DNA of 64,000 nt from SHWB01 sp050246875 (GCA_050246875.1 JBFWVF010000013.1:24732-88731), one strand, 5' to 3'. Shown: positions 30,877-40,372, numbered from the stretch's first letter. Numbers and translations: made by a program. The notes: a model not told the origin generated them from the sequence alone.

Positions 30877-32121
30877 CTAGCGGAAGCGGACGAGGTAGGC
30901 GGCGAGGCTGGCCAGCGGCACCGCCGCCTGCTCGCCGGTGTCGAGGTCGCGCACCGTTGCCTCGTCGCGCGCCAGTTCGTCGTCGCCGAGCAGCACCGCG
31001 ACGCGCGCGCCGATGCGATCGGCACGGCGCAGGCCGCGCTTGAGGCCGGAACGGTAGGCCAGTTCGACCACCAGGCCGGCGCGGCGCAGTTCGCCCGCCA
31101 GCACCAGCGCGCGGCGTTCGCCGGCGGGCCCGAGCGGCAGCACGGCGATGGCACGCGGCGGGGCGGGCGGCGCCTCGAGCAGCATCGCCAGCCGTTCGAT
31201 GCCGGCGGCCCAGCCGACGCCCGGCGTCGCCGGCCCGCCCATGGTCTCGATCAGGCCGTCGTAGCGGCCGCCGGCCAGCACCGTGCCCTGGGCGCCCAGC
31301 GCCGTCGTCGTGAACTCGAAGGCCGTGTGGCAGTAGTAGTCGAGGCCGCGCACGAGACGCGGATTGACCGTGTGGTCGATGCCGAGGGCAGCGAGCCCGT
31401 CGCGGACCGCGGCGAAGAAATCGCGCGCCGCCGGCGTCAGGTAGTCGGCAAAGGACGGCGCATCGGCGATCACGGCACGGTCGCCCTCGTCCTTGGAATC
31501 GAGGATGCGCAGCGGGTTGCGCCCGAGGCGTTCGCGGCTGTCGGCCGACAGGCGCGCGGTGTGATCCGACAGGTAGCCGACCAGCGCGTCGCGGTAGGCG
31601 CCGCGACTCTCACCGTCGCCCAGCGTGTTGATCTCCAGCGTCGTCGCCGCGCGCACGCCGAGCCGTTCGAGCACCTCGGCGCCGAGCGCCACGACCTCGA
31701 CGTCGCCGGACGGCTCCGGCACGCCGAGCAGCTCGACGCCGATCTGGTGGAACTGGCGCAGGCGGCCCTTCTGCGGCCGCTCGTGGCGGAACATCGGGCC
31801 GGCGTAGAACAGCTTCAGCGGCAACTCGTTGGCGAGGCCGCCGGAGATGACCGCGCGGGCCACGCCCGCCGTGCCTTCGGGCCGCAGGGTCAGGCTGTCG
31901 CCGCCCTTGTCGGTGAAGGTGTACATCTCCTTGGTGACGATGTCGGAGGTTTCGCCCAGCGTGCGCGCGAACACTTCGGTGAACTCGAATACCGGCGTCG
32001 CCGCCGGCGCGTAGCCGAAGCGGCACGCCGCCTCGCGCGCCGTCTCGACGACATGCAGGTGCGCCAGCGCCTCGGCGCCGAACAGGTCGCGTGTGCCGCG
32101 GACGGGCTGCAGGCGGGCCAT
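30877..32121 (-). CDS. hisS: Histidyl-tRNA synthetase
   Basis: A class II synthetase charging tRNA-His. The 414-residue product has motif 1-like VFEFTEVFARTLGE and motif 2 FRHERPQKGRLRQFHQIGVELLG. The histidine-binding segment is RGLDYYCHTAFEFT, motif 3 is GVGWAAGIERLAMLL, and a short anticodon-binding domain follows. ATG at 32121 (MARLQPVRGTRDLF) is the canonical N-terminus. It lies 22 bp downstream of ispG. Confidence 0.96.
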   Translation of the reverse strand: MARLQPVRGTRDLFGAEALAHLHVVETAREAACRFGYAPAATPVFEFTEVFARTLGETSDIVTKEMYTFTDKGGDSLTLRPEGTAGVARAVISGGLANELPLKLFYAGPMFRHERPQKGRLRQFHQIGVELLGVPEPSGDVEVVALGAEVLERLGVRAATTLEINTLGDGESRGAYRDALVGYLSDHTARLSADSRERLGRNPLRILDSKDEGDRAVIADAPSFADYLTPAARDFFAAVRDGLAALGIDHTVNPRLVRGLDYYCHTAFEFTTTALGAQGTVLAGGRYDGLIETMGGPATPGVGWAAGIERLAMLLEAPPAPPRAIAVLPLGPAGERRALVLAGELRRAGLVVELAYRSGLKRGLRRADRIGARVAVLLGDDELARDEATVRDLDTGEQAAVPLASLAAYLVRFR

Positions 32122-32143
32122 GCCGGTGTCGCTGGTTCGGGTG

Positions 32144-33301
32144 CTATTCCGCCGCCGAGGGCAAGGCGCCCCCATCGGCGGGCCTGGCGGCAGCCGCGGC
32201 GGCGTTGGCCGCCTCGATCTCGGCCGCCTTGGCCTCGACGAGGCCGACGAGGTGCTCGACGATCGACTCGTCCTTGAGGCGATGCGCCGGCTGGCCGGCG
32301 AGGTACACCTGATGGGTGCCGCGCCCGCCGCCGGTGAAGCCGATGTCGGTCATCTGCGCCTCGCCCGGGCCATTGACGACGCAGCCGATGACCGACAGCG
32401 TCAGCGGCGTGGTGATGTGCGCGAGACGCTCCTCCAGCACGCGCACCGTCTCGATGACGTCGTACTGCTGGCGCGCGCAGGACGGGCATGAGATCACCGT
32501 CACGCCGCGGCGGCGCAGGCCGAGCGACTTGAGCAGCTCATAGCCGACGCGCACTTCCTCGACCGGGTCGGCCGACAGCGAAACCCGCAGGGTGTCGCCG
32601 ATGCCGGCCCAGAGAAGGTTGCCGAGGCCGATCGCCGACTTGACCGTGCCGGCGCGCAGGCCGCCGGCCTCGGTGATGCCGATGTGCAGCGGGTAGTCGC
32701 AGGCATCCGCCAGCCCCTGATAGGCGGCGACGGCGAGGAACACGTCGGACGCCTTGACCGAAATCTTGAACTCGCGGAAATCGAGGTCTTCCAGCAGATG
32801 CGCGGAATCGAGTGCGCTTTCGACCAGCGCCTCGGGACAGGGCTCGCCGTACTTCTCCAGCAGGTGATGCTCCAGCGAGCCGGCATTGACGCCGATCCGC
32901 ATCGAGCAGTTGTTGGCCTTGGCCGCGTCGACGACTTCCTTCACCCGCGCGCGCGAGCCGATGTTGCCGGGGTTGAGCCGCAGGCAGGCGGCCCCGGCCT
33001 CGGCCGCCTCGATGGCGCGGCGGTAATGGAAATGGATATCGGCGACGATCGGTACGCGGGCACCGCGCACGATCTCGCCCAGCGCCGCCGTGCTCGCTTC
33101 GTCGGGGCAGGAGACGCGCACGATGTCGGCACCCGCCGCCTCCAGCGCGCGCACCTGGGCCAGCGTCGCCTGCGCGTCGCTGGTCGGCGTGTTGGTCATC
33201 GACTGGACGGTGATCGGCGCGCCGCCGCCGACCGGCACGTCGCCGACCATGATCCGGCGGCTCTTGCGGCGCTCGACGTCGCGGTAGGGACGTACGCTCA
33301 T
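32144..33301 (-). CDS. ispG: 4-hydroxy-3-methylbut-2-enyl-diphosphate synthase
   Basis: IspG is the [4Fe-4S] reductase of the MEP isoprenoid pathway. The 385-residue protein has the TIM-barrel N-terminal part: ITVQSMTNTPTSDAQAT, VPIVADIHFHYRRAIEA and LRLNPGNIGSR. The cluster cysteines are in VISCPSCARQQYDV and GCVVNGPGEA. It depends on the Fe-S machinery encoded at 5-14 kb. ATG at 33301 (MSVRPYRDVERRKSRRIMVGDVP). It is the first gene of the ispG-hisS-hemA-prfA-prmC operon. Confidence 0.96.
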   Translation of the reverse strand: MSVRPYRDVERRKSRRIMVGDVPVGGGAPITVQSMTNTPTSDAQATLAQVRALEAAGADIVRVSCPDEASTAALGEIVRGARVPIVADIHFHYRRAIEAAEAGAACLRLNPGNIGSRARVKEVVDAAKANNCSMRIGVNAGSLEHHLLEKYGEPCPEALVESALDSAHLLEDLDFREFKISVKASDVFLAVAAYQGLADACDYPLHIGITEAGGLRAGTVKSAIGLGNLLWAGIGDTLRVSLSADPVEEVRVGYELLKSLGLRRRGVTVISCPSCARQQYDVIETVRVLEERLAHITTPLTLSVIGCVVNGPGEAQMTDIGFTGGGRGTHQVYLAGQPAHRLKDESIVEHLVGLVEAKAAEIEAANAAAAAARPADGGALPSAAE

Positions 33302-33617
33302 GGGCGGGCCATCCTCGTGGCGCCCCGGAGCCCGGCGCGCGGTCCCGCGCCTAGCATGCGCCGGGCGACGGGTGCAAGCGCCGACCGGAAACCGGAAGGC
33401 CGGCACACATATTTGTGGCCGGCCTATGGCGGAGGGAGAGGAACCGGGTTCCAACACTCTCCACTTAAATGCACCGCTGCCTGTAGCCGCTCATCACCTG
33501 CGGCAGATCCTACCGCCGAATCGGTACGCTGAACTGGGAGCGCTGCACGACCTGCCACGGCGGCGGGATGCCGACCACTCGTCATCCTTGGGCGCTAGCA
33601 GCAGTTGAGGCAGTCAG
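33302..33617. other. Intergenic stretch between ispG and the copper island
   Basis: About 315 bases without a gene that I can support. It holds the tentative ispG promoter and a strong inverted repeat at 33398-33424 (GGCCGGC-ACACA...TTGTG-GCCGGCC) without a T-tract. Base composition drops towards its right half, which may mark the edge of the copper island. Confidence 0.5.
33348..33377 (-). promoter_or_regulatory. Candidate promoter of the ispG operon
   Basis: On the minus strand TTGCAC (33372-33377), 18 bases, then TAGGCG (33348-33353) with an extended TGC just before it. Placed 47 bases ahead of the ispG start. The -10 is poor, so this is tentative. Confidence 0.35.
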
Positions 33618-34127
33618 TTAGTTGGCGGCCGGCCCCGCGCGCGTTCCAGATGGGGGAAGACGAGACGCTTCCTCGAGGACGGGATTCGCCTCAAGTTCGG
33701 CGATCAACCTCTTCATTTCCGCGATCTCCCGGAGTTGCGCCTCGATGATTTCATCGGCCAGCTGCCGAACGCGCTGGTCACGGATCAATGCTCGTTCACT
33801 GGTCAGGACAGCTATCGAATGGTGCGGAATCATCGCCTTCATATAACTGACTTCGTCGACAGTCTCCTGGCTGCGGACCAGCCACAGGGCCCCCGAGAAG
33901 GCGATCACGCTCGCAGCGATGATGGCGATATTTGCCCGGACGTTGCTGTACATGGACCACATGAAAGCGAGCATGACGATCGCCATCGCTGCGCCCATCA
34001 CCACTGCCATCCAGGTGCGTGTTTGGCTATATGTGACGTGATCGAGTGCATAAGTATTCAGGTACATGAGGCCGAACATGACGACGGTAGACAATCCGAT
34101 CATCGCGGCGAAGCGCGGATAGGACAT
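33618..34127 (-). CDS. DUF305-domain membrane protein
   Basis: A 169-residue protein with three hydrophobic segments in the first 85 residues (MIGLSTVVMFGLMYLNTYAL, MAVVMGAAMAIVMLAFMWSMY, IAIIAASVIAFSGALWLV). A short DUF305-type helix-hairpin follows: YMKAMIPHHSIAVLTSERALIRDQRVRQLADEIIEAQLREIAEMKRLI, with the family's HH. DUF305 proteins are common beside copper-resistance genes and are thought to sit at the periplasmic face. ATG at 34127 has GAGAGGG upstream. It is oriented like the MerR gene 193 bp upstream and may be part of the copper response. Confidence 0.8.
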   Translation of the reverse strand: MSYPRFAAMIGLSTVVMFGLMYLNTYALDHVTYSQTRTWMAVVMGAAMAIVMLAFMWSMYSNVRANIAIIAASVIAFSGALWLVRSQETVDEVSYMKAMIPHHSIAVLTSERALIRDQRVRQLADEIIEAQLREIAEMKRLIAELEANPVLEEASRLPPSGTRAGPAAN

Positions 34128-34320
34128 GGCTTGCCCTCTCGCAGTCTCGGGTGGGGCGATCGGCATTGATGTCGACCACAATCTACTGGGCTGAAACGTA
34201 CAAATTCCCCGGCGGTTCCCGTTTCACCCGGACGGACGTGCCAACCTACGGGTAACATTCTCTGGTCATCGCGGGCGATCGTTTTCAGACCTCCACGGCA
34301 GGGTCGGTGACCACCCTGGC

Positions 34321-34773
34321 TCAGAACGTCAGGCCAGTGTTCCTCGAACCTGGGGCAACACCCTTCGAGCCGTCGATCTCGGAACCGGCACCTCCGAGTC
34401 CGTCGATAATGGGGCAATGCGGCCGACCATCGCCGTCACACCCCGCGGCCAGATGCGTCAGCGCACCGGCCATCTCTTCCAGTTCTCGCGCCCTGCGCTT
34501 CAGCTCGTCGACATGCGCCAGTGCGATGGCCTTCACCTCGGCATTGCTGCGGTTCTGGTCGCTCCAGAGCCTCAGCAGATCGCGTATCTGATCGATCGAG
34601 AACCCCAGACGCCGCGCCCGCCTTATGAAGGCCAGGCGGTGAATATCGGCGTGCCCATAATCGCGGTAGCCACTCTCGCGCCGTGCCGAAGGCGGGATCA
34701 GGTCTATGCTCTCGTAGTAGCGAATGAGTTTGGCCGACACGCCTGTCGCGCTCGCCGCCTGACCGATGTTCAT
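34321..34773 (-). CDS. CueR-like MerR-family copper-responsive regulator
   Basis: A 150-residue activator with the MerR winged helix (MNIGQAASATGVSAKLIRYYESIDLIPPSARRESGYRDY) and a long dimerisation helix. The metal loop is GCDGDGRPHCPII. The two cysteines fall at residues 112 and 120, the same spacing and numbering as the Cu(I) ligands of E. coli CueR, and no third metal Cys typical of MerR or ZntR is seen. The C-terminal tail is longer and without motif. It is divergent from the copper ATPase gene, with its operator between them. Confidence 0.92.
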   Translation of the reverse strand: MNIGQAASATGVSAKLIRYYESIDLIPPSARRESGYRDYGHADIHRLAFIRRARRLGFSIDQIRDLLRLWSDQNRSNAEVKAIALAHVDELKRRARELEEMAGALTHLAAGCDGDGRPHCPIIDGLGGAGSEIDGSKGVAPGSRNTGLTF

Positions 34774-34791
34774 GGCCGCCTCCGAAGTCGC

Positions 34792-34822
34792 TTGACCTTA
34801 CCATCGCTGGAAGGTCCAGAAC
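34792..34822 (+). promoter_or_regulatory. CueR-type operator/promoter for the copper ATPase gene
   Basis: The dyad ACCTTACC-atcgc-TGGAAGGT spans 34795-34815. It sits between -35 TTGACC (34792-34797) and a weak -10 at about 34817-34822 (CAGAAC), with a 19-bp spacer. The overlong spacer holding an ACCTTCC-type dyad is the hallmark of MerR/CueR-activated promoters. Confidence 0.87.
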
Positions 34823-34867
34823 ACAGGCCAGTCGCGATTTGACGCCAGTGCACACAGGAGATTCGAG

Positions 34868-37309
34868 ATGGCCGGGACGCCCGCTGCCCCCGCAGGGCAT
34901 GCAAAGCCGCAGGACGGATCGACGTCGGCCTGCCATGCCCATGGACATGGATCCGAGAGCCACGGGGCCGGCCCTGCCCATGGCGCGGTGTCGAAGGCCG
35001 ATGGGGAGGGAGACCACCGGGTGAAGGACCCGGTGTGTGGGATGAGCGTCGATCCGCACACCGCGAAGCACCGGGCCGAACATGCGGGCCACCCCTACTA
35101 TTTCTGTTCGGCCGGTTGCCGGACCAAGTTCCTGGCGGACCCGGAACGGTATTTGTCGCCCGCAGAGGCCCGGGCGCCGCAGGAGCCGGTGCCGGACGGA
35201 ACGACCTACACCTGCCCCATGCATCCGGAGGTGCGGCAGATCGGACCCGGCTCCTGCCCCATCTGCGGCATGGCGCTGGAACCACTGCTGGTGACCGCCG
35301 AGGCCGGTCCGAATGCGGAACTCATCGACATGACGCGACGCTTCTGGATCGGGCTCGTCTTTGCACTGCCCGTGGTCGCGCTGGAGATGGGCGGGCACCT
35401 GACCGGGCTGGACCACGTTGTGCCGCGGCAGATTTCGAACTGGGTCCAGATGGCGCTGGCAACGCCCGTGGTGTTGTGGGCGGGATGGCCCTTCTTCTTG
35501 CGCGGCGGGCAGTCGCTGGTCACGCGCAACCTCAACATGTTCACGCTGATCGCCATCGGCACCGGTGCCGCATGGATCTACAGCATGGTGGCGGCGCTCG
35601 TTCCCGGCACCTTCCCCGACGCCTTCCGCGGCCATGACGGTTCGGTCGCCGTCTACTTTGAAGCCGCGGCGGTAATTACCGTTCTGGTGCTGCTGGGACA
35701 GGTGCTGGAACTCCGCGCCCGGGAAAGCACGAGCGGCGCCATCCGGGCCCTCCTCGACCTTGCGCCCAAGACAGCACGTCGTGTGTTGCCCGATGGCAGT
35801 GACGAGGAGGTTGCGCTCGACCTCGTGCAGGTCGGCGACCGCCTGCGTGTGCGGCCCGGCGAAAAGGTGCCGGTAGATGGCGAGGTCGTCGACGGGCGCA
35901 GTGCCGTCGACGAATCCATGGTGACCGGCGAGTCGATGCCAGTGACCAAGGAAGCCGGCGCCACAGCGATCGGCGGTACGGTCAATCAATCGGGAAGTCT
36001 GGTGATCGAGGCCCGCGGCGTCGGTCGTGACACGATGCTGTCGCGCATCGTTCAGCTGGTCGCCGAGGCCCAGCGCAGCCGTGCACCGATCCAGAGACTG
36101 GCCGATCAGGTCTCTGGCTGGTTCGTGCCGGCGGTGATCGCCATCTCGGTCCTTGCCTTCGCCGCATGGTCGGTGTGGGGGCCGGAACCTCGCCTTTCAT
36201 ACGCAATGGTTGCCGCCGTGGCGGTGCTGATCATCGCCTGTCCCTGCGCGCTGGGGCTGGCGACGCCAATGTCCATCATGGTCGGCGTCGGGCGCGGCGC
36301 ACAGGCCGGTGTGCTGATCAAGAACGCCGAGGCGCTGGAACGGATGGAGAAGGTCGACACACTGATCGTCGACAAGACAGGGACGCTCACGGAGGGCAAG
36401 CCGGCGCTCACGGAAATCGTCACGGCGAAGCATTTCAACCGGACGGAGGTGCTGCGGCTCGCCGCAAGCGTCGAGCGGGCGAGCGAGCATCCACTGGCCG
36501 CCGCGATCGTTCAGGCCGCAGAAGCAGAGGGCCTAATCCTGGCATCCGTACAGCAGTTCGATTCGCCGACAGGACGTGGCGCAATGGGCACCGTCGAGGA
36601 ACGCAGGATCCTTCTCGGTAATGCCAATTTCCTGGGCGAGCATGGCGTCGACGTGACCTCGCTTTCGGATGCCGCCGAGCGGCTGCGCCAGGACGGTGCC
36701 ACGGCCATCTTCATGGCGGTCGATGGTCGAGCCGCGGGCGTCTTCGCCATCGCCGACCCGGTCAAGGCGACCACGCCCGAGGCGCTCGCCGCGCTGAAGG
36801 CCGAGGGCATCCGCGTCATCATGCTGACCGGCGACAACTGGACCACCGCGAAGGCCGTCGCGCGGCGCCTTGGCATCGATGATGTCGAGGCCGAGGTGCT
36901 GCCCGACCAGAAGAGCGCGGTCGTCCAACGCTACAAGGGCGAGGGACGGGTCGTGGCGATGGCTGGCGACGGCGTCAACGACGCACCGGCACTGGCCGCG
37001 GCAGACGTCGGCATCGCCATGGGCACCGGCACCGACATTGCCATGGAGAGTGCCAGCGTGACACTGCTCAAGGGAGACCTCAACGGCATCGTGCGGGCAC
37101 GGCGCCTGTCGCAGGCGACCATGAGCAACATCCGTCAGAACCTGTTCTTCGCCTTCGTCTACAACGCGCTGGGCGTACCGGTCGCGGCCGGCGTGCTGTT
37201 CCCGGTCTTCGGCATCCTGCTGTCGCCAATCATCGCGGCGGCGGCGATGGCGCTGTCCTCTGTCAGCGTCATCACCAACGCCGCACGGCTGCGGGCAGTG
37301 AAACTCTGA
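34868..37309 (+). CDS. copA: Copper-exporting P1B-type ATPase with YHS and metal-binding N-terminal domains
   Basis: An 813-residue inner-membrane pump exporting Cu(I). The N-terminus is His-rich (HAHGHGSESHGAG), then a YHS domain (DPVCGMSVDP...YYFCSAGCRTKF) and a heavy-metal-binding domain (YTCPMHPEVRQIGPGSCPICGMAL) in place of the usual HMA fold. The ATPase core has a TGES actuator motif and the CPC ion motif at 458-460. DKTGTLTEG is at about 502, followed by SEHPLA and GDGVNDAPAL. AGGAG precedes the ATG. The CueR-type operator immediately upstream predicts copper induction. Confidence 0.93.
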   Translation: MAGTPAAPAGHAKPQDGSTSACHAHGHGSESHGAGPAHGAVSKADGEGDHRVKDPVCGMSVDPHTAKHRAEHAGHPYYFCSAGCRTKFLADPERYLSPAEARAPQEPVPDGTTYTCPMHPEVRQIGPGSCPICGMALEPLLVTAEAGPNAELIDMTRRFWIGLVFALPVVALEMGGHLTGLDHVVPRQISNWVQMALATPVVLWAGWPFFLRGGQSLVTRNLNMFTLIAIGTGAAWIYSMVAALVPGTFPDAFRGHDGSVAVYFEAAAVITVLVLLGQVLELRARESTSGAIRALLDLAPKTARRVLPDGSDEEVALDLVQVGDRLRVRPGEKVPVDGEVVDGRSAVDESMVTGESMPVTKEAGATAIGGTVNQSGSLVIEARGVGRDTMLSRIVQLVAEAQRSRAPIQRLADQVSGWFVPAVIAISVLAFAAWSVWGPEPRLSYAMVAAVAVLIIACPCALGLATPMSIMVGVGRGAQAGVLIKNAEALERMEKVDTLIVDKTGTLTEGKPALTEIVTAKHFNRTEVLRLAASVERASEHPLAAAIVQAAEAEGLILASVQQFDSPTGRGAMGTVEERRILLGNANFLGEHGVDVTSLSDAAERLRQDGATAIFMAVDGRAAGVFAIADPVKATTPEALAALKAEGIRVIMLTGDNWTTAKAVARRLGIDDVEAEVLPDQKSAVVQRYKGEGRVVAMAGDGVNDAPALAAADVGIAMGTGTDIAMESASVTLLKGDLNGIVRARRLSQATMSNIRQNLFFAFVYNALGVPVAAGVLFPVFGILLSPIIAAAAMALSSVSVITNAARLRAVKL

Positions 37310-37366
37310 TGCCGGGCTGGAAGGCCGAACGGCGTCGGCAATTCGGAGCGGCGGAACGGGCCATAC

Positions 37367-37395
37367 TTGACGGCGTTCCGCCGCCTCCCGATATT
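37367..37395 (+). promoter_or_regulatory. Sigma70-like promoter after the copper ATPase gene
   Basis: TTGACG (37367-37372), a 17-base spacer and GATATT (37390-37395), about 45 bases ahead of the next ATG. It suggests a second transcript for the following copper genes. Confidence 0.5.
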
Positions 37396-37440
37396 GCTAA
37401 GTTGCGTGGCCAACCCCGCGGCAGGACGAACAACAGGTCG

Positions 37441-37887
37441 ATGCAAATCGTACCGACGATCCGCATGAGCATCGACCAGACCCGCGTGCTTTCCCGCGGG
37501 GTACTTGCCGTGCTGGCGTCGCTGGTACTGTTGTTCGCGATATCGATTGCCGGATCGGCCTTTGCGGGCACAGCCGAACAATCCGGCCATCACGTCGTTG
37601 CCGACGGCGATCATTCGGACCATCACGTTTCCGGGATGACCTACCATATCCGGGCCGTATCGGTGGAGACCGGCGCCGCCACGCTGGAAGCGTCTTCGGC
37701 GACGGACGAATGCCACCGCAACGACAGCTGCTGTGCCATGGCCTGCGGCGGCGCCGCGCTCCTTACGGTCTGGGTATCGCCCTGGCCGGCGACAGGGTCA
37801 TCGCGCATCGGTGCAATGCCGACGCAGGGCACCGGAGGACTGGCGGCCGAACCGCTTCGACGTCCTCCCCGCGCCATGTCAGCCTGA
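37441..37887 (+). CDS. Small exported His/Cys-rich protein of the copper island
   Basis: About 148 residues with a hydrophobic signal or anchor segment (VLAVLASLVLLFAISIAGSAFAG). A His-rich patch HHVVADGDHSDHH and a Cys cluster ECHRNDSCCAMACGG follow, and the C-terminus is Pro/Arg-rich. Composition and position suggest metal binding in the periplasm; no family is recognised. The start is uncertain: ATG 37441 is chosen because it lies downstream of the promoter at 37367-37395. ATG 37465 would give a tighter signal peptide, and an ATG at 37309 overlaps the ATPase stop. Confidence 0.6.
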   Translation: MQIVPTIRMSIDQTRVLSRGVLAVLASLVLLFAISIAGSAFAGTAEQSGHHVVADGDHSDHHVSGMTYHIRAVSVETGAATLEASSATDECHRNDSCCAMACGGAALLTVWVSPWPATGSSRIGAMPTQGTGGLAAEPLRRPPRAMSA

Positions 37888-38016
37888 CATAGTCGGACGC
37901 GCCGCCGGACCGTTGTGTCCGGGGCCGGCCCAATCCTCCCGATCCGCGCGCGATCGCGATCCGGCGCAAGCCGTGATGCGGTGCGCCGTCGTTCATCCAT
38001 TCGTGAAGGTCAAACC

Positions 38017-38565
38017 ATGAAACTGTCATTCAGTGGCCGAGCCCTGCTCGCCGCCGCAGTCGCCGGCGCCGTCGCCCTGGCCTCCGCTTCCCACGCCGCC
38101 CCCGGCCATGTGCAGGCGACCGCCATCGGCAAGCCCGGCACGGCCGGCCCAAATACGCGCACCATCGAAATCAAGCTCGGCGACATGTTCTTCGAACCCG
38201 AGCGCATCTCCGTGCGCCCGGGAGAAACCGTCCGCTTCGTCATCTCCAACACGGGCAAGGTGCTGCACGAATTCAATATCGGCACGGCTGCCATGCACGC
38301 CGTCCATCAGAAGGAGATGGAGGCCATGGCCGCGCAGGGCGTCATCACCGACACCGGCATCGACCAAACGAAGATGCATGGCGGCCACATGGGCGCCGAC
38401 GGCAAGCCGATGATGCACGACGATCCGAACGCTGTCCTCGTTCCGCCGGGCGGCCGGGGCGAGGTGGTCTGGACCTTCCCCAACGCCACCGATCTCGAGT
38501 TCGCCTGCAACCTGCCGGGCCATTACGACGCCGGCATGGTCGGCCGCATCGGCATGACGCGTTGA
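38017..38565 (+). CDS. Periplasmic cupredoxin-family copper protein
   Basis: A 182-residue exported protein: signal peptide ending SASHAAPG, then a cupredoxin fold. A complete type 1 copper site is visible: His84 (KVLHEFN), Cys164 (EFACNLPGH), His169 and Met174 (DAGM). An insertion between strands is rich in His and Met (MHAVHQKEMEAMAAQ, KMHGGHMGADGKPMMHDD), probably extra copper sites. GAAGG precedes the ATG. Start of the run that includes CopA and CopB, 16 bases before CopA. Likely a copper carrier or electron donor to the oxidase. Confidence 0.9.
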   Translation: MKLSFSGRALLAAAVAGAVALASASHAAPGHVQATAIGKPGTAGPNTRTIEIKLGDMFFEPERISVRPGETVRFVISNTGKVLHEFNIGTAAMHAVHQKEMEAMAAQGVITDTGIDQTKMHGGHMGADGKPMMHDDPNAVLVPPGGRGEVVWTFPNATDLEFACNLPGHYDAGMVGRIGMTR

Positions 38566-38581
38566 CCGGGGGAACAGAGCC

Positions 38582-40372
38582 ATGAATGCAATGCAACTCC
38601 GCGGGCTCGCGCGTGCTGCCATGCTCGCGGTCGTGCTGTCGCTGCCGAGTGGCCTCGCCACGGCCGGCGTCTATGAACTGACCATCGACCAGACGACCAT
38701 CGATATTGGAGGCACGCAGCGCACGGCGATGACCGTCAATGGCACGGTGCCGGGTCCGCTGCTGCGCTGGCGGGAGGGCGAGGATGTCGAGCTGCGCGTC
38801 ACCAACCGGTTGAAGGAGACCAGCTCGATCCACTGGCACGGCATCCTGCTGCCGCCGAGCCAGGACGGCGTGCCAGGCATCAGCCCTGGCTTCCACGGCA
38901 TCGCGCCCGGCGAGACCTTTACCTATCGGTTCCGCGTCCGCCAGGGCGGCACCTACTGGTATCACAGCCACTCTGGCACACAGGAACAGTCCGGCGTCTA
39001 TGGGCCGATCGTCATCACGCCGGCCGGGCGCGAGCCGTTCCGCGCCGACCGCGAGCACGTCATCGTGCTGTCCGACTGGACCGACGAGGATCCGCGCCGC
39101 GTCATCGCCAATCTGAAGGCCGTCCCCGGCTATTACAACTTTGCCCGTCGCACGGGCGCCGATCTCTTCCGCGACATGGCAAATGCGAAAGACCCGGCCG
39201 AACGCGCGGCGATCTGGAACGACCGCCTCGACTGGGCCGAGATGCGGATGGACCCGACCGACCTCGCCGACGTGACGGGATACACCTTCCTCGCCAACGG
39301 CGCCGCGGCGGGGCAGAGCCCCGTGCTGTCCTTCGCGCCCGGCGAACGCGTGCGGCTGCGCTTCGTCAATGCCTCGGCGATGACGTACTTCGATGTCCGC
39401 ATTCCGGGCCTGCGCATGACGGTCGTCGCGGCGGACGGCAACAACGTCGAACCGGTGCCGGTCGACGAGTTCCGCATCGCCGTCGCCGAGACCTACGACG
39501 TGATTGTCCGCCCGAGTGAGGACAAGCCCTATGCGGTTCTCGCGGAGTCGATGGACCGCGCGGGCTTCGCGCGTGCCGTGCTGGCGACGAGGGCCGACGC
39601 CGATCCGGGGCCGCTGCCGGAACACCGCCCCCGCGCCGTACTGACCATGGCCGACATGGGATCGAGTTTCGGGTCTACGGGCCTCGACAGGGGCACGCCG
39701 GCGCCGGAGACGGATGCTCCGGGCCATGTCGCGCCGATGGAGATGGACCACGGCGGACATGCAGCCGCCCCCGCCCCGGCCCAGGGTGCCATGCCAACCC
39801 CTCCGGCGATGGATCACGCTGCCATGGGGCATGGCCCGTCGCCGGGCGCGGCCGATCACGCCGCCATGGGACATGGCACCGTATCGGACACGATCGCGCA
39901 CGATGTCGGTGCGCCGCCCGGCGCGAAGGTGCTGTCCTACCGCGACCTCAAGGCGCTGGGTTCCCCGTTCCCCGCGCAGGAACCCGACCGCGTCGTCGAG
40001 ATGCGGCTGACGGGCAACATGGAGCGCTATTTCTGGTCGATCAACGGCCGGAAATTCTCCGAAGCACAGCCGATCGTGCTGCGCCTCGGCGAGCGGGTGC
40101 GCTTCCGCTTCATCAACGAGACGATGATGAACCACCCCATGCATCTGCACGGCATGTGGATGTTGCCGGACGTCGGCAACGGGGCGAAAAACCCGCTGAA
40201 GCACGTCGTCAACATCAAGCCGGGCACGACGTTCGATGTCGACGTCCCGGCCGATGCCGAAGGCGAATGGGCCTTCCACTGCCATCTGCTCTTCCATATG
40301 GAGACGGGCATGATGCGCAAGGTGGTGGTGCAGCGGCAGTCGGCGAGCCTCGGCACGGAGGCACGGCCATGA
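38582..40372 (+). CDS. copA: Multicopper oxidase CopA (copper resistance)
   Basis: A 596-residue periplasmic laccase-like enzyme that oxidises Cu(I). A signal peptide ends near TAGVYE. All copper motifs are present: SIHWHGILLP, YWYHSHSGTQ, NHPMHLHGMW and AFHCHLLFHMETGMM. A Met/His-rich loop (VAPMEMDHGGHAA, MDHAAMGHG twice) before the last domain is typical of CopA/PcoA. The symbol is shared by convention with the unrelated ATPase upstream. The stop overlaps copB by four bases. It probably receives copper in the periplasm together with the cupredoxin. Confidence 0.95.
   Translation: MNAMQLRGLARAAMLAVVLSLPSGLATAGVYELTIDQTTIDIGGTQRTAMTVNGTVPGPLLRWREGEDVELRVTNRLKETSSIHWHGILLPPSQDGVPGISPGFHGIAPGETFTYRFRVRQGGTYWYHSHSGTQEQSGVYGPIVITPAGREPFRADREHVIVLSDWTDEDPRRVIANLKAVPGYYNFARRTGADLFRDMANAKDPAERAAIWNDRLDWAEMRMDPTDLADVTGYTFLANGAAAGQSPVLSFAPGERVRLRFVNASAMTYFDVRIPGLRMTVVAADGNNVEPVPVDEFRIAVAETYDVIVRPSEDKPYAVLAESMDRAGFARAVLATRADADPGPLPEHRPRAVLTMADMGSSFGSTGLDRGTPAPETDAPGHVAPMEMDHGGHAAAPAPAQGAMPTPPAMDHAAMGHGPSPGAADHAAMGHGTVSDTIAHDVGAPPGAKVLSYRDLKALGSPFPAQEPDRVVEMRLTGNMERYFWSINGRKFSEAQPIVLRLGERVRFRFINETMMNHPMHLHGMWMLPDVGNGAKNPLKHVVNIKPGTTFDVDVPADAEGEWAFHCHLLFHMETGMMRKVVVQRQSASLGTEARP

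Noticed and set aside
33398..33424. The strong inverted repeat upstream of ispG as an intrinsic terminator
   Set aside because: No T-tract follows on either strand and no gene ends close by; its role, if any, is unknown.
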